A stretch of DNA of 64,000 nucleotides, from contig CBDFNC010000005.1 in NCBI GenBank assembly GCA_965249895.1, positions 310,001 through 374,000 on the forward strand, in the 5' to 3' direction. The number at the start of each line of letters is the position of its first letter. The stretch's first letter is position 1. The notes under the pieces were generated by a model. It was not told the DNA's origin. It searched no databases and saw only the letters and a list, made by a program, of their open reading frames with translations. Both the position numbers and the translations under genes were made by a program. This document shows, piece by piece, positions 8,228 through 17,664 of this stretch. This DNA comes from CBDFNC01 sp965249895. GTDB taxonomy: Bacteria > Pseudomonadota > Gammaproteobacteria > Enterobacterales > CBDFNC01.

Positions 8228-9487
8228 ATGACAGACGTCAAACCTAAGGTATTGATCATCGACGATGACACAGATGTATTGGACGCTTATCAACACTTAC
8301 TAGAAATGGCTGATATCAGTTGTATTTGCCAAAGCGATCCCATAGCTGCGCTGAGCCAACTCGAAAAAGACTGGCCTGGTATAGTGGTAAGCGATATTTG
8401 TATGCCAAAAATGGATGGCATGGAAGTGCTACATCAGGTGAAGCTGATTGATGTCGATATTCCGATCTTGATGATATCCGGTCACGGCGATATTCCTATG
8501 GCCGTGGAAGCAGTTAAACAAGGTGCTCTGGATTTTATTGAAAAGCCCGTCGATCCTCCGAGATTTCTAAAGCTCATCAGTGCAGCCCAGGAGCAACGCC
8601 GCGCTCAACTGGCGCAACGCAAAATATTGGTTGATAACATTCAAGCTGAATTGCTTGGCGACAGTCCGGGCATTCGTCAGGTACGAAGTGAGCTCGCCAA
8701 ATTAGCGCCAACCGAACTTAGTATCTTAATACAAGGCCCACCCGGAAGCGGTAAAGGGGTTTGCGCTCAGATTATCCACCAGGCTAGCAACAAATCTAGT
8801 GGTCCAAAACATACGGTTAATTGTGAGGGATTAAACGATAGTGCAACCCTACTAGCGGCTGCGCGTCAGGCCAGCAACGGCAGCTTAATTCTACAAAACC
8901 TACACCTGCTTAATAGTGAACTTCAGGCCCAATTAGCAAACTTGCTGCTTGAAGGTAAGCTGGCTCAGCAATACAAACTACGCTTGATCTGTCTCGCACA
9001 AGAGCCGCTACAGTCCATAGTAAGCGACGGTGACTTTCGACCTGAACTCTATTACCACCTGGCACAAGCTAAATTTAATCTTCCCGCCTTAACAGATAGA
9101 ACCGGTGATATCCCCTTGCTCTTCCGACATTTTTTAGAGTCTTGCTGCAAACGTTTAGAAAAGAACCTGCCCGAGGTCAGTGCCGATTACCTCAAACAGC
9201 TAAGCTTGCACCGCTGGCCGGGAAATCTTTTAGAGCTTAAGAATGTTGCCGAACTCTATGCCATTGGCATACATAAGCTACCAGGAAGAGATGAACCCGC
9301 CATCACCATAGAGGATGAGTTACCGCTTGATACCAAAATCGGTCAATTCGAACGTAAGGTAATTGAAGAAACACTGATGATTTGCCACGGGCGTGTTAAT
9401 GATGCAGCGGACAAGCTCAGGATCCCGAGAAAAAAGCTCTATCTTAGAATGAAGAAATACCAATTAGATAAAACAAATTATAAATAA
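8228..9487 (+). CDS. pgtA: Response regulator PgtA (NtrC-like but with a degenerate AAA+ domain)
   Basis: 419 aa from ATG 8228 (AAGGG 10 bases upstream); a GTG at 8210 inside the pgtB end is the alternative. Receiver domain 1-120 with Asp56 in VVSDICMPKMDG. The AAA+ domain has a Walker A (GPPGSGKG, 170-177), but the GAFTGA loop that contacts sigma-54 is absent and the Walker B acidic pair is replaced (SLILQNLHLL, about 219-228). A Fis-type HTH ends the protein (GRVNDAADKLRIPRKKLYLR). As I recall it, Salmonella PgtA shares these losses, so this subfamily probably activates transcription without sigma-54. Its expected target is the divergent antiporter gene. Confidence 0.88.
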   Translation: MTDVKPKVLIIDDDTDVLDAYQHLLEMADISCICQSDPIAALSQLEKDWPGIVVSDICMPKMDGMEVLHQVKLIDVDIPILMISGHGDIPMAVEAVKQGALDFIEKPVDPPRFLKLISAAQEQRRAQLAQRKILVDNIQAELLGDSPGIRQVRSELAKLAPTELSILIQGPPGSGKGVCAQIIHQASNKSSGPKHTVNCEGLNDSATLLAAARQASNGSLILQNLHLLNSELQAQLANLLLEGKLAQQYKLRLICLAQEPLQSIVSDGDFRPELYYHLAQAKFNLPALTDRTGDIPLLFRHFLESCCKRLEKNLPEVSADYLKQLSLHRWPGNLLELKNVAELYAIGIHKLPGRDEPAITIEDELPLDTKIGQFERKVIEETLMICHGRVNDAADKLRIPRKKLYLRMKKYQLDKTNYK

Positions 9488-9822
9488 CAACCTCGGTTCT
9501 CTTCCAAGTAACCAATCCCAGGGAATCTATTGCTGCACTACTATTCTGGGCTGTTCAACCTGGACAGCTTGATTGTGCAGCTATACCGTAAATCTACGCT
9601 AACGCACTTATCGATACGGTTGAGAAGGTGAATGAACATTTGATAGATAGTGTAAGCCTGGTCGTAGCGTTTGCTTATACCAAGACAGTATGAAACTTAG
9701 GCAGTAAGATTTTAGTATTTTAGCCGGATACCGATTTAAATAGAAAAAAGACGTTATAAAGTCGTAAAAATAACTGCGTTTTCAGTTACCATTCGCCCAT
9801 TGCTTATTTCCCTAAAACTTCA
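9488..9822. other. Intergenic region, no feature recognised
   Basis: 335 bases between pgtA and the EamA gene. I see no supported gene, hairpin with U-tract, or repeat-family copy. It presumably contains the EamA promoter. Confidence 0.5.
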
Positions 9823-10698
9823 ATGACAGCCAATTTCTTCTACCAGATCCCAATTAGTGTTCGCTTTATGTTGTTCTCGGCGTTAGGTTTTTCCCTGATG
9901 TCGGCTTGTGTCAAATTGGTAAGCCAATATCAAATCCCGGTGCTAGAAATTGTAGCCGCAAGGGCTTTGGTTTCCTTGGCACTAAGCTATGCAGATGTTA
10001 AACGTAAAAAGATTTCAATTTGGGGAAATAACAAGACCTTGTTATTTTCACGGGGTGCTGTAGGGACGCTGGCGCTGATTTGTGTCTATTACTCTGTGAC
10101 CACTTTGCCTTTAGCAGAAGCCACCTTATTGCAATATCTGCATCCAGTATTTACGGCTTTGCTGGCTCTGGCGTTTCTGGGTGAGCGCATTCTTCACTCA
10201 ACAAAAATCTGCATTCTACTTAGTTTATTAGGACTCGCTATTATAGTCAGCCCTGGCTTGGGGCTAGATCCCGAAGCTGGTCTGCCTTGGTTTAGTGTGA
10301 TGGTGGCTTTGCTGGGGGCGTTTGGCAGCGCTGTGGCCTATGTCATTGTGCGAAAGTTGAGTCGCAGCGAAGACAGCTCTGTGATTATCTTTTATTTTCC
10401 ACTAATCGCGTTACCGCTTTCACTTCTCTTGCTAGGTAATGACTTTGTGATGCCGGGCCCAGATGCTTTGTTCTTGCTCTTGTTTGTTGGGATATTCACT
10501 CAGATTGGCCAAATTGGCCTAACCAAAGCGATGCAATCGGAATCTGCCAGTAAAGCGACTGCTTATTCTTATATTCAGGTACTGTTTTCCATGTTACTTG
10601 GCTGGGGTTTATTCAGTGAGCTACCTTCTCTGTGGAGCTGGATTGGAGGCAGTATTATTCTGCTGGGAGCTTTGGTTAATGTATTGTGGAAACGGTGA
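9823..10698 (+). CDS. EamA/DMT-family inner-membrane transporter
   Basis: 291 aa with ten hydrophobic segments in two EamA repeats, the usual size. Typical features are the early ARALVSL turn after TM2, TTLPLAEATLLQYLHPVFTA leading into TM4, FLGER after TM4, and in the second half GQIGLTKAMQ, ASKATAYSYIQVLFS and LGWGLFSELPS. Members export small metabolites such as amino acids or purines; the substrate cannot be told from sequence. The ribosome-binding site at ATG 9823 is weak, so the start could lie a few codons downstream. It is single, with a TIR repeat immediately after the stop. Confidence 0.85.
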   Translation: MTANFFYQIPISVRFMLFSALGFSLMSACVKLVSQYQIPVLEIVAARALVSLALSYADVKRKKISIWGNNKTLLFSRGAVGTLALICVYYSVTTLPLAEATLLQYLHPVFTALLALAFLGERILHSTKICILLSLLGLAIIVSPGLGLDPEAGLPWFSVMVALLGAFGSAVAYVIVRKLSRSEDSSVIIFYFPLIALPLSLLLLGNDFVMPGPDALFLLLFVGIFTQIGQIGLTKAMQSESASKATAYSYIQVLFSMLLGWGLFSELPSLWSWIGGSIILLGALVNVLWKR

Positions 10699-10710
10699 GT
10701 AGTTGTTGAG

Positions 10711-10979
10711 GTTATACCCAAACTACCTGGAAATGCAGATCCAGGGCTCAGGCAGGATGTCAGAACAAGGCGCAGCGAGCAGGGAATGGCATTCCCTTTT
10801 CAAGCGTTGCAACGCAGTGCTGACTTTCTGCCTGAGCTCCCTTCGGGCAAGACGAGAAGCAACCCTCTTCGGCGTTATAAAATCTTGATGTAGAAGACTA
10901 GACCTTCGGCTTTATGCCTTGAACCCGGTCACTTCTCGACTTGCTGATCCCCGCATTTCCAAGCAGCTTGGGTATACAG
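10711..10979. repeat. 269-bp TIR element (repeat D)
   Basis: The left end GTTATACCCAAACTACCTGG is matched in inverted form by the right end, CATTTCCAAGCAGCTTGGGT followed by ATAC, giving imperfect terminal inverted repeats of about 33 bp. The inside has no credible gene. The right end recurs at 63945-63984, after the last gene of the window, so this is a dispersed family. It could supply the transcription stop after the EamA gene. Confidence 0.75.
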
Positions 10980-11215
10980 CTCTCAACAAATAAGACCAGC
11001 CAGTTGATAAAGGCGGGGGTCCATGCCCTCTAACTGGTTAGCGGGTTTAACTCTAGAGACTCGCTCTTGTGAGAAGACAATATAGTTTGATCACTTTTAC
11101 TCGCTTGTCGCCCACCGAATGGCTAAATGAGGGCCGTCGGAATGGGTAGCAGGAACAGAGCAAAGCGAGCTGTAAGCGGTCCCAGTGTGTGGAGCGAACG
11201 AAATTGACCGCCTTG

Positions 11216-11428
11216 CTATGTGCCTAAGACACCTTGAAGTTCACTTTCACAACGACTAACAAATTTATTGTACTGACCCTTAGCTAGAAATAAACGATTA
11301 ATGCCTGGATTTTTCTGTTGACCTTTATCCAAATTTTGTTTTCCGCCGGAACCAACCCTGATGATCTCCAGTGAATCTAAGTCAATCTCAATAAAATATC
11401 GAGTATTATCATTTTCAATCATGCCCAT
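11216..11428 (-). CDS. Small hypothetical protein, 70 aa
   Basis: A 70-residue polar protein starting MGMIENDNTRYFIEIDLDSL. GGAGG is placed 9 bases before the ATG, which is the main reason to believe the gene. No signal peptide or membrane segment is visible, and the sequence is charged with one short beta-rich start. I do not recognise a family. It is followed on the same strand by nothing obvious. The stretch 10980-11215 upstream of its stop carries no other gene. Confidence 0.55.
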   Translation of the reverse strand: MGMIENDNTRYFIEIDLDSLEIIRVGSGGKQNLDKGQQKNPGINRLFLAKGQYNKFVSRCESELQGVLGT

Positions 11429-11579
11429 TTAAATATGCCTCCATTTGAAATATGAGAAGCAGAAAACCTCTCTGAATCGAACCCATAAATCAGCATAATG
11501 TGCGCAAACGATTCATTTTCCAAACCAATTATACTTTAAACCAAAACGCCAAGTGTAACTGCGTCGCATTGATACATTT

Positions 11580-12062
11580 TTATATGCTTAATTCATGAAG
11601 CTGAGAGATCGTTCTAAAATTGGAATGACTTTCTTGTTTCAAAACCTGAGAGTTAAACCAAACCGCATTTAAACCCGCATCTAGCGCTGAAATAACGTCT
11701 TTTTCAAGTGAATCACCAACCATTGTCACTTCACTTGGCTTTACGCCTAATTGATTCACGATCCGTTGATAGAACTCTGAGCTACCTTTTGAAATACCAA
11801 TATTGGATTTACAAAAATAGCCTGAAATAAATTTAGATAGCCCTACTCGTTCAAATGCCAATTTAATGTCTTGAACATTAGAATCATCAGCGCCTGTTGC
11901 AACAAACAATGAATGTCCTTGTTGAGATAAGGCCGATAGCGTTTCTACTGCGCCATCAACGGCTTGAACAGTATCCCAATTACACATTTTTCCTCGTGCA
12001 TTTGAGAAATCGACCATCAGGGTATCGCCCCAATCGAACAAATAAATTTTGCCTCCTTGCAT
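11580..12062 (-). CDS. HAD-superfamily hydrolase with a DxG motif I
   Basis: 160 aa from ATG 12062 (AGGA 8 bases upstream); a longer reading to 12122 has no better site. Motif I is IYLFDWGDTL, with the nucleophile Asp10. The usual second Asp (general acid/base) is replaced by Gly12, as in DxG-type HADs and comparable to DWAGT of phosphonoacetaldehyde hydrolase. Motif II is VATGADD and motif IV is VTMVGDSLEKDVISALDAGL, in which VGDSLEKD binds Mg. The cap is small (class III/I-like). It probably acts on a small phosphorylated or phosphono compound in the cytosol; the substrate is unknown. The product is complete but short for the family. Confidence 0.75.
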   Translation of the reverse strand: MQGGKIYLFDWGDTLMVDFSNARGKMCNWDTVQAVDGAVETLSALSQQGHSLFVATGADDSNVQDIKLAFERVGLSKFISGYFCKSNIGISKGSSEFYQRIVNQLGVKPSEVTMVGDSLEKDVISALDAGLNAVWFNSQVLKQESHSNFRTISQLHELSI

Positions 12063-12083
12063 ATAACCATTCCTGTGATTGTT

Positions 12084-12456
12084 TTTGTTGAACGAAGCCG
12101 CGTTAATAAACTCTACCCACAATATCTTACTGAATTGACGTTACAAGGAAAAAACCAAAAAGCAATCGAAATGTATAGTCGCTATATCCGCCATATTGCT
12201 GAACACTTGGGTACCTGCCTTGACCATCTATCCACTGAACAACTTAAGCACTGTTTTATGGCCCTGGTTGAAAACAAATCATGGAGATCGGTCAAGATTG
12301 CCCATATTCTTAGACACTAGCGCTTACAAAATCACCACCATGTATGCCCACATGACGCCATTGGTACAACAAAGCAGCGCCTTGATACTCAACGATATTA
12401 TTGAGGGGTTTGATATTGACTGGGTTGATGGCAAACAAGGAGAGCCACATGATTAG
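12084..12456 (+). pseudogene. Tyrosine recombinase/integrase remnant with a large internal deletion
   Basis: The first part (to about 12306) encodes a SAM-like N-terminal integrase domain: LYPQYLTELTLQGKNQKAIE, MYSRYIRHIAEHLG and LSTEQLKHCFMALVENKSW. It then jumps, with a frame change, to a recombinase C-terminus: TTMYAHMTPLVQQSSALILN, IIEGFDIDWVDG. The catalytic core with the Arg/His boxes between them is gone. Such recombinases often accompany IS91-like or phage-like elements. It is dead. Confidence 0.65.
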
Positions 12457-12622
12457 CCTCGCTTTAAAAATAACTATAACTGGACATATACTGCCAGATA
12501 TTTTTCTCAAAGAAAATCCAAGCGAGGCAGGTCCTTAGACAATATTTACGAGGTGTTTAATGCTTAAGGTCCAATCTATGAACCAATTGTTAGTCGCATT
12601 TCAGGTATAACAATTGTTCGAA

Positions 12623-12650
12623 TTAATTAGTATCTGAACGGAAACTTGAT
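12623..12650. repeat. End fragment of repeat C
   Basis: AGTATCTGAACGGAAACTTG closely resembles the left end of repeat C at 21204 (CTGAACGAAAAC). Only this end is visible here, just upstream of the ISNCY region. Confidence 0.45.
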
Positions 12651-12760
12651 TCACTATAAAATTCAACATGATACGGTAAAGTTGAATGTCGACTTCTAAC
12701 TTATGATCGCTTGTTATAAGGAAAAGCCGCCTGTAATAGCCTGATCTTGTAGAGATAATT

Positions 12761-13648
12761 ATTTTCCTATACTTTGTCTCGACCTGCAGGGGTTACACCT
12801 TCATTTTTCAAAAAACTTCAGGCGGCGAAATCCTATGAGAGAAGTGCTCAATCCTCAGCTCAAACTTTGTGAAGCTGACATTGCCAACATCGAATTCGAT
12901 CCCAAATCCCGTGATGATATTCCCAAGCTCCTCATCGGCCTTCAGCACATTTATATCACACCGGAATTACGCGAGGAGGTATTCACTATACTCGCTGAGA
13001 TCGTCCCTATTAACGAGGACGGTGAAAGCGCCAGCACCGATACCGGCCGCCCCGGTATGGATCAGTGGACCATTCTGGTACTTGGGGTGTTGCGCCTTGG
13101 CCTGAATGCCGATTTTGATCGTATTCATGAACTGGCCAATCAATACAATACTATCCGCGCTGAATTGGAGAGGTTACACCTTCATTTTTCAAAAAACTTC
13201 AGAAATCCATTGGTTTTGTGCTAAACGGGTGGAATTTGATCAGTCCCCATTTTCCTATACTTTGTCTCGACCTGCAGGGGTTACACCTTCATTTTTCAAA
13301 AAACTTCAGGCGGCGAAATCCTATGAGAGAAGTGCTCAATCCTCAGCTCAAACTTTGTGAAGCTGACATTGCCAACATCGAATTCGATCCCAAATCCCGT
13401 GATGATATTCCCAAGCTCCTCATCGGCCTTCAGCACATTTATATCACACCGGAATTACGCGAGGAGGTATTCACTATACTCGCTGAGATCGTCCCTATTA
13501 ACGAGGACGGTGAAAGCGCCAGCACCGATACCGGCCGCCCCGGTATGGATCAGTGGACCATTCTGGTACTTGGGGTGTTGCGCCTTGGCCTGAATGCCGA
13601 TTTTGATCGTATTCATGAACTGGCCAATCAATACAATACTATCCGCGC
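12761..13648. repeat. 400-bp direct duplication of the ISNCY left end
   Basis: 12761-13160 is repeated at 13249-13648 with no difference that I can see (offset 488 bp). The unit contains the IS left end plus the first 109 codons of the transposase. Between them, 13161-13248 includes a third short piece of the same end (GGTTACACCTTCATTTTTCA, from about 13170). The first copy therefore holds a truncated transposase and the second copy is the intact element. Confidence 0.92.
12835..13160 (+). pseudogene. Truncated ISNCY transposase (N-terminal 109 codons)
   Basis: Identical at DNA level to the first 326 bases of the intact transposase at 13323. It breaks off after TIRA and runs into unrelated sequence. 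No catalytic residues are present. It is a by-product of the left-end duplication. Confidence 0.85.
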
Positions 13649-14807
13649 CATGCTCGGATTGAGCGACTGGTGTGACAACAGAAAGTTCAGCTTGCAGAGC
13701 ATCAAAGACAACCTGATGTTGTTCACTCCCGAGTTGCTAGACCGGATAAACCAGTGCGTGGTGAAGGCAGGCTACCGCCTGCTAAAAAAGGACGAAAACA
13801 ACGCAATCACCGGGCGCTGTGATTCGTTTGTCGTTGAAACCTATGTCCATTATCCCACCGATATAAATCTGTTATTTGACGCTGTCAGAAAGACCATGGA
13901 AGAATGTGCTGCCTTATGTGAGCCCTTTGGCCACAGCCTGTGGCGGCAGTATCGCTACAATATCCGCCAGTTTAAGAAGCTGCATCGCAAGGCTCAGAAA
14001 CTCAAGCATTCCACGTCAAAAGATGAGGCTAAGCAACAGCGCCAGCTTGAGCGGGTACAACAGGCTCACCAGGCCTTAATCGAGTCTGCTCAGAAATTCG
14101 AATATCGCGCCCGGCAAACCCGTGAACTACTGCGCCATAAATACGGTTTGTTCAACTTGGCGTTGGCGAAACTGGATGGTTACCTTGACCATGTCAACCG
14201 GCAAATTGACCAGATCCGCAGACGCGTTTTGGAGGGAGAGAAGATCCCTCACGCTGAAAAGGTATTTTCAATCTTTCAGCCACACACTGAATGGGTCAGT
14301 AAAGGCAAGGCTGGCGTACCGGTTGAGCTGGGGCTTCGAGTCTGTATCATGGCTGACAGCGACAGCTTTATTCTGCATCATCAGGTGATGGAAAAGCAGA
14401 CGGACGACCAGGTTGCTGTCGCTATGGTCGAAGAAAGTCAAAACCGGTATGCCGGCCTAAACGTATGCAGCTTCGATAAGGGTTTTCATAGCAAAGAAAA
14501 CCAGGAGGAACTCAAGCAGCGACTGGCGCTAACAGTGTTGCCAAAGAAAGGTCGGCTGTCGAAAGCAGAGCAAGCACATGAGTACGCACCCGAGTTTATC
14601 GAAACAAAAAGAAAGCACTCCGCAGTTGAAGCGGCTATTAACGGTCTGGAAGTGCATGGTCTGGATACGTGTCGCGACCACGGTTTAGCCGGTTTCAAGC
14701 GTTATGCCGCGCTGGCGGTTGTGGCGAAGAACATTCACCGCCTGGGCGCTTTGGTGCGAGATGTAGAGAGAAAGCGAAAACGAGGGCCATACAAAAAAGC
14801 GGCCTGA
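13323..14807 (+). CDS. ISNCY-family transposase
   Basis: 494 aa from ATG 13323; a longer frame from 13218 runs through the IS end and is not credible. It starts MREVLNPQLKLCEADIANIE and shows the ISNCY/ISDol1-type layout: an N-terminal helical DNA-binding part, a long charged coiled region (about 250-310, QLERVQQAHQALIESAQKFE), and a DDE catalytic half. Likely acidic residues lie in VCIMADSD, CSFDKGFHSKEN and KRKHSAVEAAINGLE. The basic tail is KRKRGPYKKAA. The gene looks intact. I could not define matching inverted ends on the right side. Confidence 0.82.
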   Translation: MREVLNPQLKLCEADIANIEFDPKSRDDIPKLLIGLQHIYITPELREEVFTILAEIVPINEDGESASTDTGRPGMDQWTILVLGVLRLGLNADFDRIHELANQYNTIRAMLGLSDWCDNRKFSLQSIKDNLMLFTPELLDRINQCVVKAGYRLLKKDENNAITGRCDSFVVETYVHYPTDINLLFDAVRKTMEECAALCEPFGHSLWRQYRYNIRQFKKLHRKAQKLKHSTSKDEAKQQRQLERVQQAHQALIESAQKFEYRARQTRELLRHKYGLFNLALAKLDGYLDHVNRQIDQIRRRVLEGEKIPHAEKVFSIFQPHTEWVSKGKAGVPVELGLRVCIMADSDSFILHHQVMEKQTDDQVAVAMVEESQNRYAGLNVCSFDKGFHSKENQEELKQRLALTVLPKKGRLSKAEQAHEYAPEFIETKRKHSAVEAAINGLEVHGLDTCRDHGLAGFKRYAALAVVAKNIHRLGALVRDVERKRKRGPYKKAA

Positions 14808-15152
14808 TACTGGCGTGCTTTCTGGAAGAATGATCATATGGCCACGATCCGTCAGGCAATCCATACCCTGAAAATACCTTTGCATAACAATTTCTTATAA
14901 CAACTAAGCAAAGATAACCACTCTGGTTATAAACAATCAAAACCAATAATAATCAACTTACCAGCAATAGGTAAGTTGTGCCCGAAAAGCGAGTTTTCTG
15001 CCAGGCACTAATTAAGCTATGGCGGTGTGTGCTGAATGAAACCCCTGCCAAAGCTGAACCTGCCAGTATGAATTACAACCAAAATACGGATTCCAGCCGA
15101 TCCATAAATTCACTTATTGGGAGAATGAAAACTGGAGACCGTGACAGCTTTG
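14808..15152. other. Intergenic region after the ISNCY transposase, with one hairpin
   Basis: 345 bases presumably including the IS right end. A perfect hairpin, CAACTTACC (14954-14962) with GGTAAGTTG (14970-14978) and a 7-base loop, is the only structure I see. An open frame reading into the next gene on the opposite strand is not credible. Confidence 0.5.
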
Positions 15153-15887
15153 TTATACCCGTCTTCCTGTTGTCAAAAAATGAACCCAGTCCAACCGATT
15201 TCTTTTTTTACATTCATTTACAGCAAGATCTACATCGTAAGGAACTTTAATATGCTGGACAACCCAACCATGACTACTTTTTTCAATAATTGAATATGAT
15301 GAATGTGAGCAAAAGTTTTCCATAGAATGCACCACAGGTTCATCATCGGTGTAGGCTTGAAGACCGACACTTCCAGGATTTACTATTAGCTGCCCAGTGC
15401 TAAGGTTTACCGTGCGCGGTGTGTGAGTATGACCACAACAAATTAACTTAGAATGTTGACCATTAAGTAATTTAATTATCTCGCTATCTGAGCGTAAACT
15501 AGCATAACCCCGCTTTATATCTTCCAACAAATATGTCAAGTCATTGACAGGTGTACCATGGCAAAGATAAACGTCATCATTTAGTTGCTTATCAAATGGT
15601 AGTGACTTCATCCATTCAACAGGCTTTCCGCCAAGATCTTTCAAAATAAACTGCATTGTCGGATTTTCATCATTGGTTGCTTCATAGATTTGACGATCTT
15701 GATTTCCACAAATAGTTACAAACTCATGCTTCATCAGTAGATCAAAAGTTGCCCTTGGAGCTATGGGGCCATAAAGAACATCACCTAGGTTAACCATGAC
15801 ATCAATGGAATGCTTTTTTGCATCAGAGATGACTGCTTCCAGAGCAAATACATTGCTATGAATATCTGACAATACTGCGAGTCTCAT
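15153..15887 (-). CDS. Calcineurin-like metallophosphoesterase (YfcE/MJ0936 type)
   Basis: 244 aa starting MRLAVLSDIHSN. All family metal-binding blocks are present: DIHSN (8-12), NLGDVLYGP, CGNQDRQ, the H of LCHGTP, GHTHTPR and NPGSVG. The protein should be a cytosolic phosphodiesterase or phosphatase acting on a small phosphoester. Similar proteins are annotated as phosphodiesterases or YfcE-like, but the substrate is not readable from sequence. It stands alone, between an IS element and a repeat B copy, so context gives no hint. Full length and no damage seen. Confidence 0.85.
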   Translation of the reverse strand: MRLAVLSDIHSNVFALEAVISDAKKHSIDVMVNLGDVLYGPIAPRATFDLLMKHEFVTICGNQDRQIYEATNDENPTMQFILKDLGGKPVEWMKSLPFDKQLNDDVYLCHGTPVNDLTYLLEDIKRGYASLRSDSEIIKLLNGQHSKLICCGHTHTPRTVNLSTGQLIVNPGSVGLQAYTDDEPVVHSMENFCSHSSYSIIEKSSHGWVVQHIKVPYDVDLAVNECKKRNRLDWVHFLTTGRRV

Positions 15888-15901
15888 TAACTTCTTCCCT
15901 T

Positions 15902-16303
15902 AGTTAGTGCCCATCCTTAAGTTCATATGCCTATCTTTCTAGCATACTCTTAGGACCCAAAAATTTTTGTTGTGCCATCTTCAAAATTCAGCCGCTACTA
16001 TCGAAGCGATCCCAGTCATTGTCAGATCACCTAGTATGGTCCGACATCTCGGCCCAGTATCTTTTAGCACACACCGAGATCGCGGTAAAGCCGCTGGACC
16101 GAGTGTCGGACCAGCGTGTGCGAGTAAACACCGAGTCTGGGCCAATTAACGGCAAAAGTTGCGAACGTCGTAGGAGCGGATGCCTCTCTATAAGTGAAGA
16201 AGGCGAAGCCTGTGTCGGCAAGGTTCGCCGAACAAGTTCAGCTCCTTCTACAAGCGCACAGATCAGCTTTCCGAATACCCTGTTTCAGGATGGGCACTAG
16301 TTA
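15902..16303. repeat. Repeat B copy with a repeat A core inside
   Basis: The ends AGTTAGTGCCCATCCT and AGGATGGGCACTAGT are inverted repeats typical of repeat B. The inside carries the shared GGTCCGACATCTCGG and CTGGACCGAGTGTCGGACCA blocks. At about 16169-16250 it holds an inverted core of repeat A (GTAGGAGCGGATGCC ... GGTTCGCCGAACAAG). No gene is supported in 15888-16434. Confidence 0.75.
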
Positions 16304-16434
16304 GTTAAGTAGGTGAGCATAAGTTTTCAGAGCTGCTCACTGTTTGTTTTTTATGCAGTGGCACAGATATTTTTGCGCTTTTTCACCGACTCCAGTATAC
16401 ATGCATCAATTTTCAACATCATGCGTACCAATCC

Positions 16435-17614
16435 GTGAAAGTAGTATGGCGCCTTACTGAGGCCGAACAAATTACCCTTAGACAGTCTGTGGCTAATCAC
16501 CCCAAACATCGTTGTAGAATCCGGGCTCATGCCATCCTACTCAGCCATAAGAGATACGATATTAAGCAGCTAGCGGATATCTTCGATACCAGCTTGGAGA
16601 CGCTTTCTAAATGGATCGATTGCTGGGAAGAGTTTGGGATCTCAAGCCTTTATACGCAAAGCGAACGGGGCGGCAATATCCCCGCAGCTTTATTGGTGAA
16701 GCCTTAAGCATGGAGCTTAGGGGAAGAGTTTGAGCTGCGACAATTGAAGATAAGACGCAAAGCGAACGGGGCGGCCCACTATTTATACGGATGAGGAGAA
16801 ACAGCGCCTGAAAGAGCTTGTGGATGAGGAGCCTCATCAACTCAAGCGAGCCCAGTCCCTGAGGAGAAACAGCGCCTGAAAGAGCTTGTGGATGAGGAGC
16901 CTCATCAACTCAAGCGAGGCTGATGGAGAAAGAAAGCGGCAAAAAAGCCAGCGTTTCAACGATTAAGCGAACGTTGAAAAAAAATTTAACTACAGCCATA
17001 AAAGAGCCAGACATTCACTCAAACTAAAGCGTGATGAAGAGGCGTTCCGAAAGTGTTACAACACCCTGAATAAATTTATAAAGCTTGAACAAGAGGGCGA
17101 GTTGGACCTCTATTATTTCGATGAATCAGGTTTCAGCCAAAAATCGAACTTACCTTACGCATGGAGCCCAGTCGGTGAGCCGTTTGCATTTCCTGCCTAT
17201 TCGCATAGTAAGCGATTGAACGTACTTGGCTTTTTAAGCCGCCAAGGAAAGCTGGTTTACCACAGCACCGAAGGTCACGTTACTACTGACACAGTTATCG
17301 AGGCGTTTGAAAAGCTGATAGAAAATAAGCCACACACCGCAAAGAAAAAACTGACAGTCGTTTTTCTGGACAACGCATCTTTTCACCGCTCTGCGAAATT
17401 TAAAGAGAAATGCAGTGACTGGATAACAGAGGGTGTTTTGGTGCTGTATCTGCCAGCTTATTCGCCAGAGCTGAATATCATAGAAATACTATGGCGGAAA
17501 ATTAAGTATGAATGGCTTCCCACCTGCGCTTTTGAAACATTTGAAAATCTGACCAAGTGTGTAAAAAACATCCTGTCTAATTATCCATCTAAATTCAGAA
17601 TAACTTTTACCTAG
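16435..17614 (+). pseudogene. IS630-family transposase, broken
   Basis: 16435-16704 encodes the HTH half (IKQLADIFDTSLETLSKWID). 17102-17614 encodes the DDE_3 catalytic half: DLYYFDESGFSQKSNLPYAW with the first Asp, VVFLDNASFHRS with the second, and LPAYSPELNIIEILWRKIKY with the final Glu. The stretch between is scrambled by two short duplications: ACGCAAAGCGAACGGGGCGGC at 16654 and 16755, and a 58-bp unit at 16793-16850 and 16861-16918. The frame is lost several times. The catalytic triad survives, but no full protein can be made. Confidence 0.85.
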
Positions 17615-17664
17615 TACTTACTCTTAATATTCGTTAGAATATTAACCAGATTCGAACGAATATT

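Noticed and set aside
10703..10888. 61-codon open frame after the EamA gene
   Set aside because: It lies inside the TIR element at 10711-10979 and has no coding signs.
14978..15250. 90-codon open frame on the plus strand before the metallophosphoesterase
   Set aside because: It overlaps the end of a clear gene on the other strand and has no recognisable domain or ribosome-binding site.
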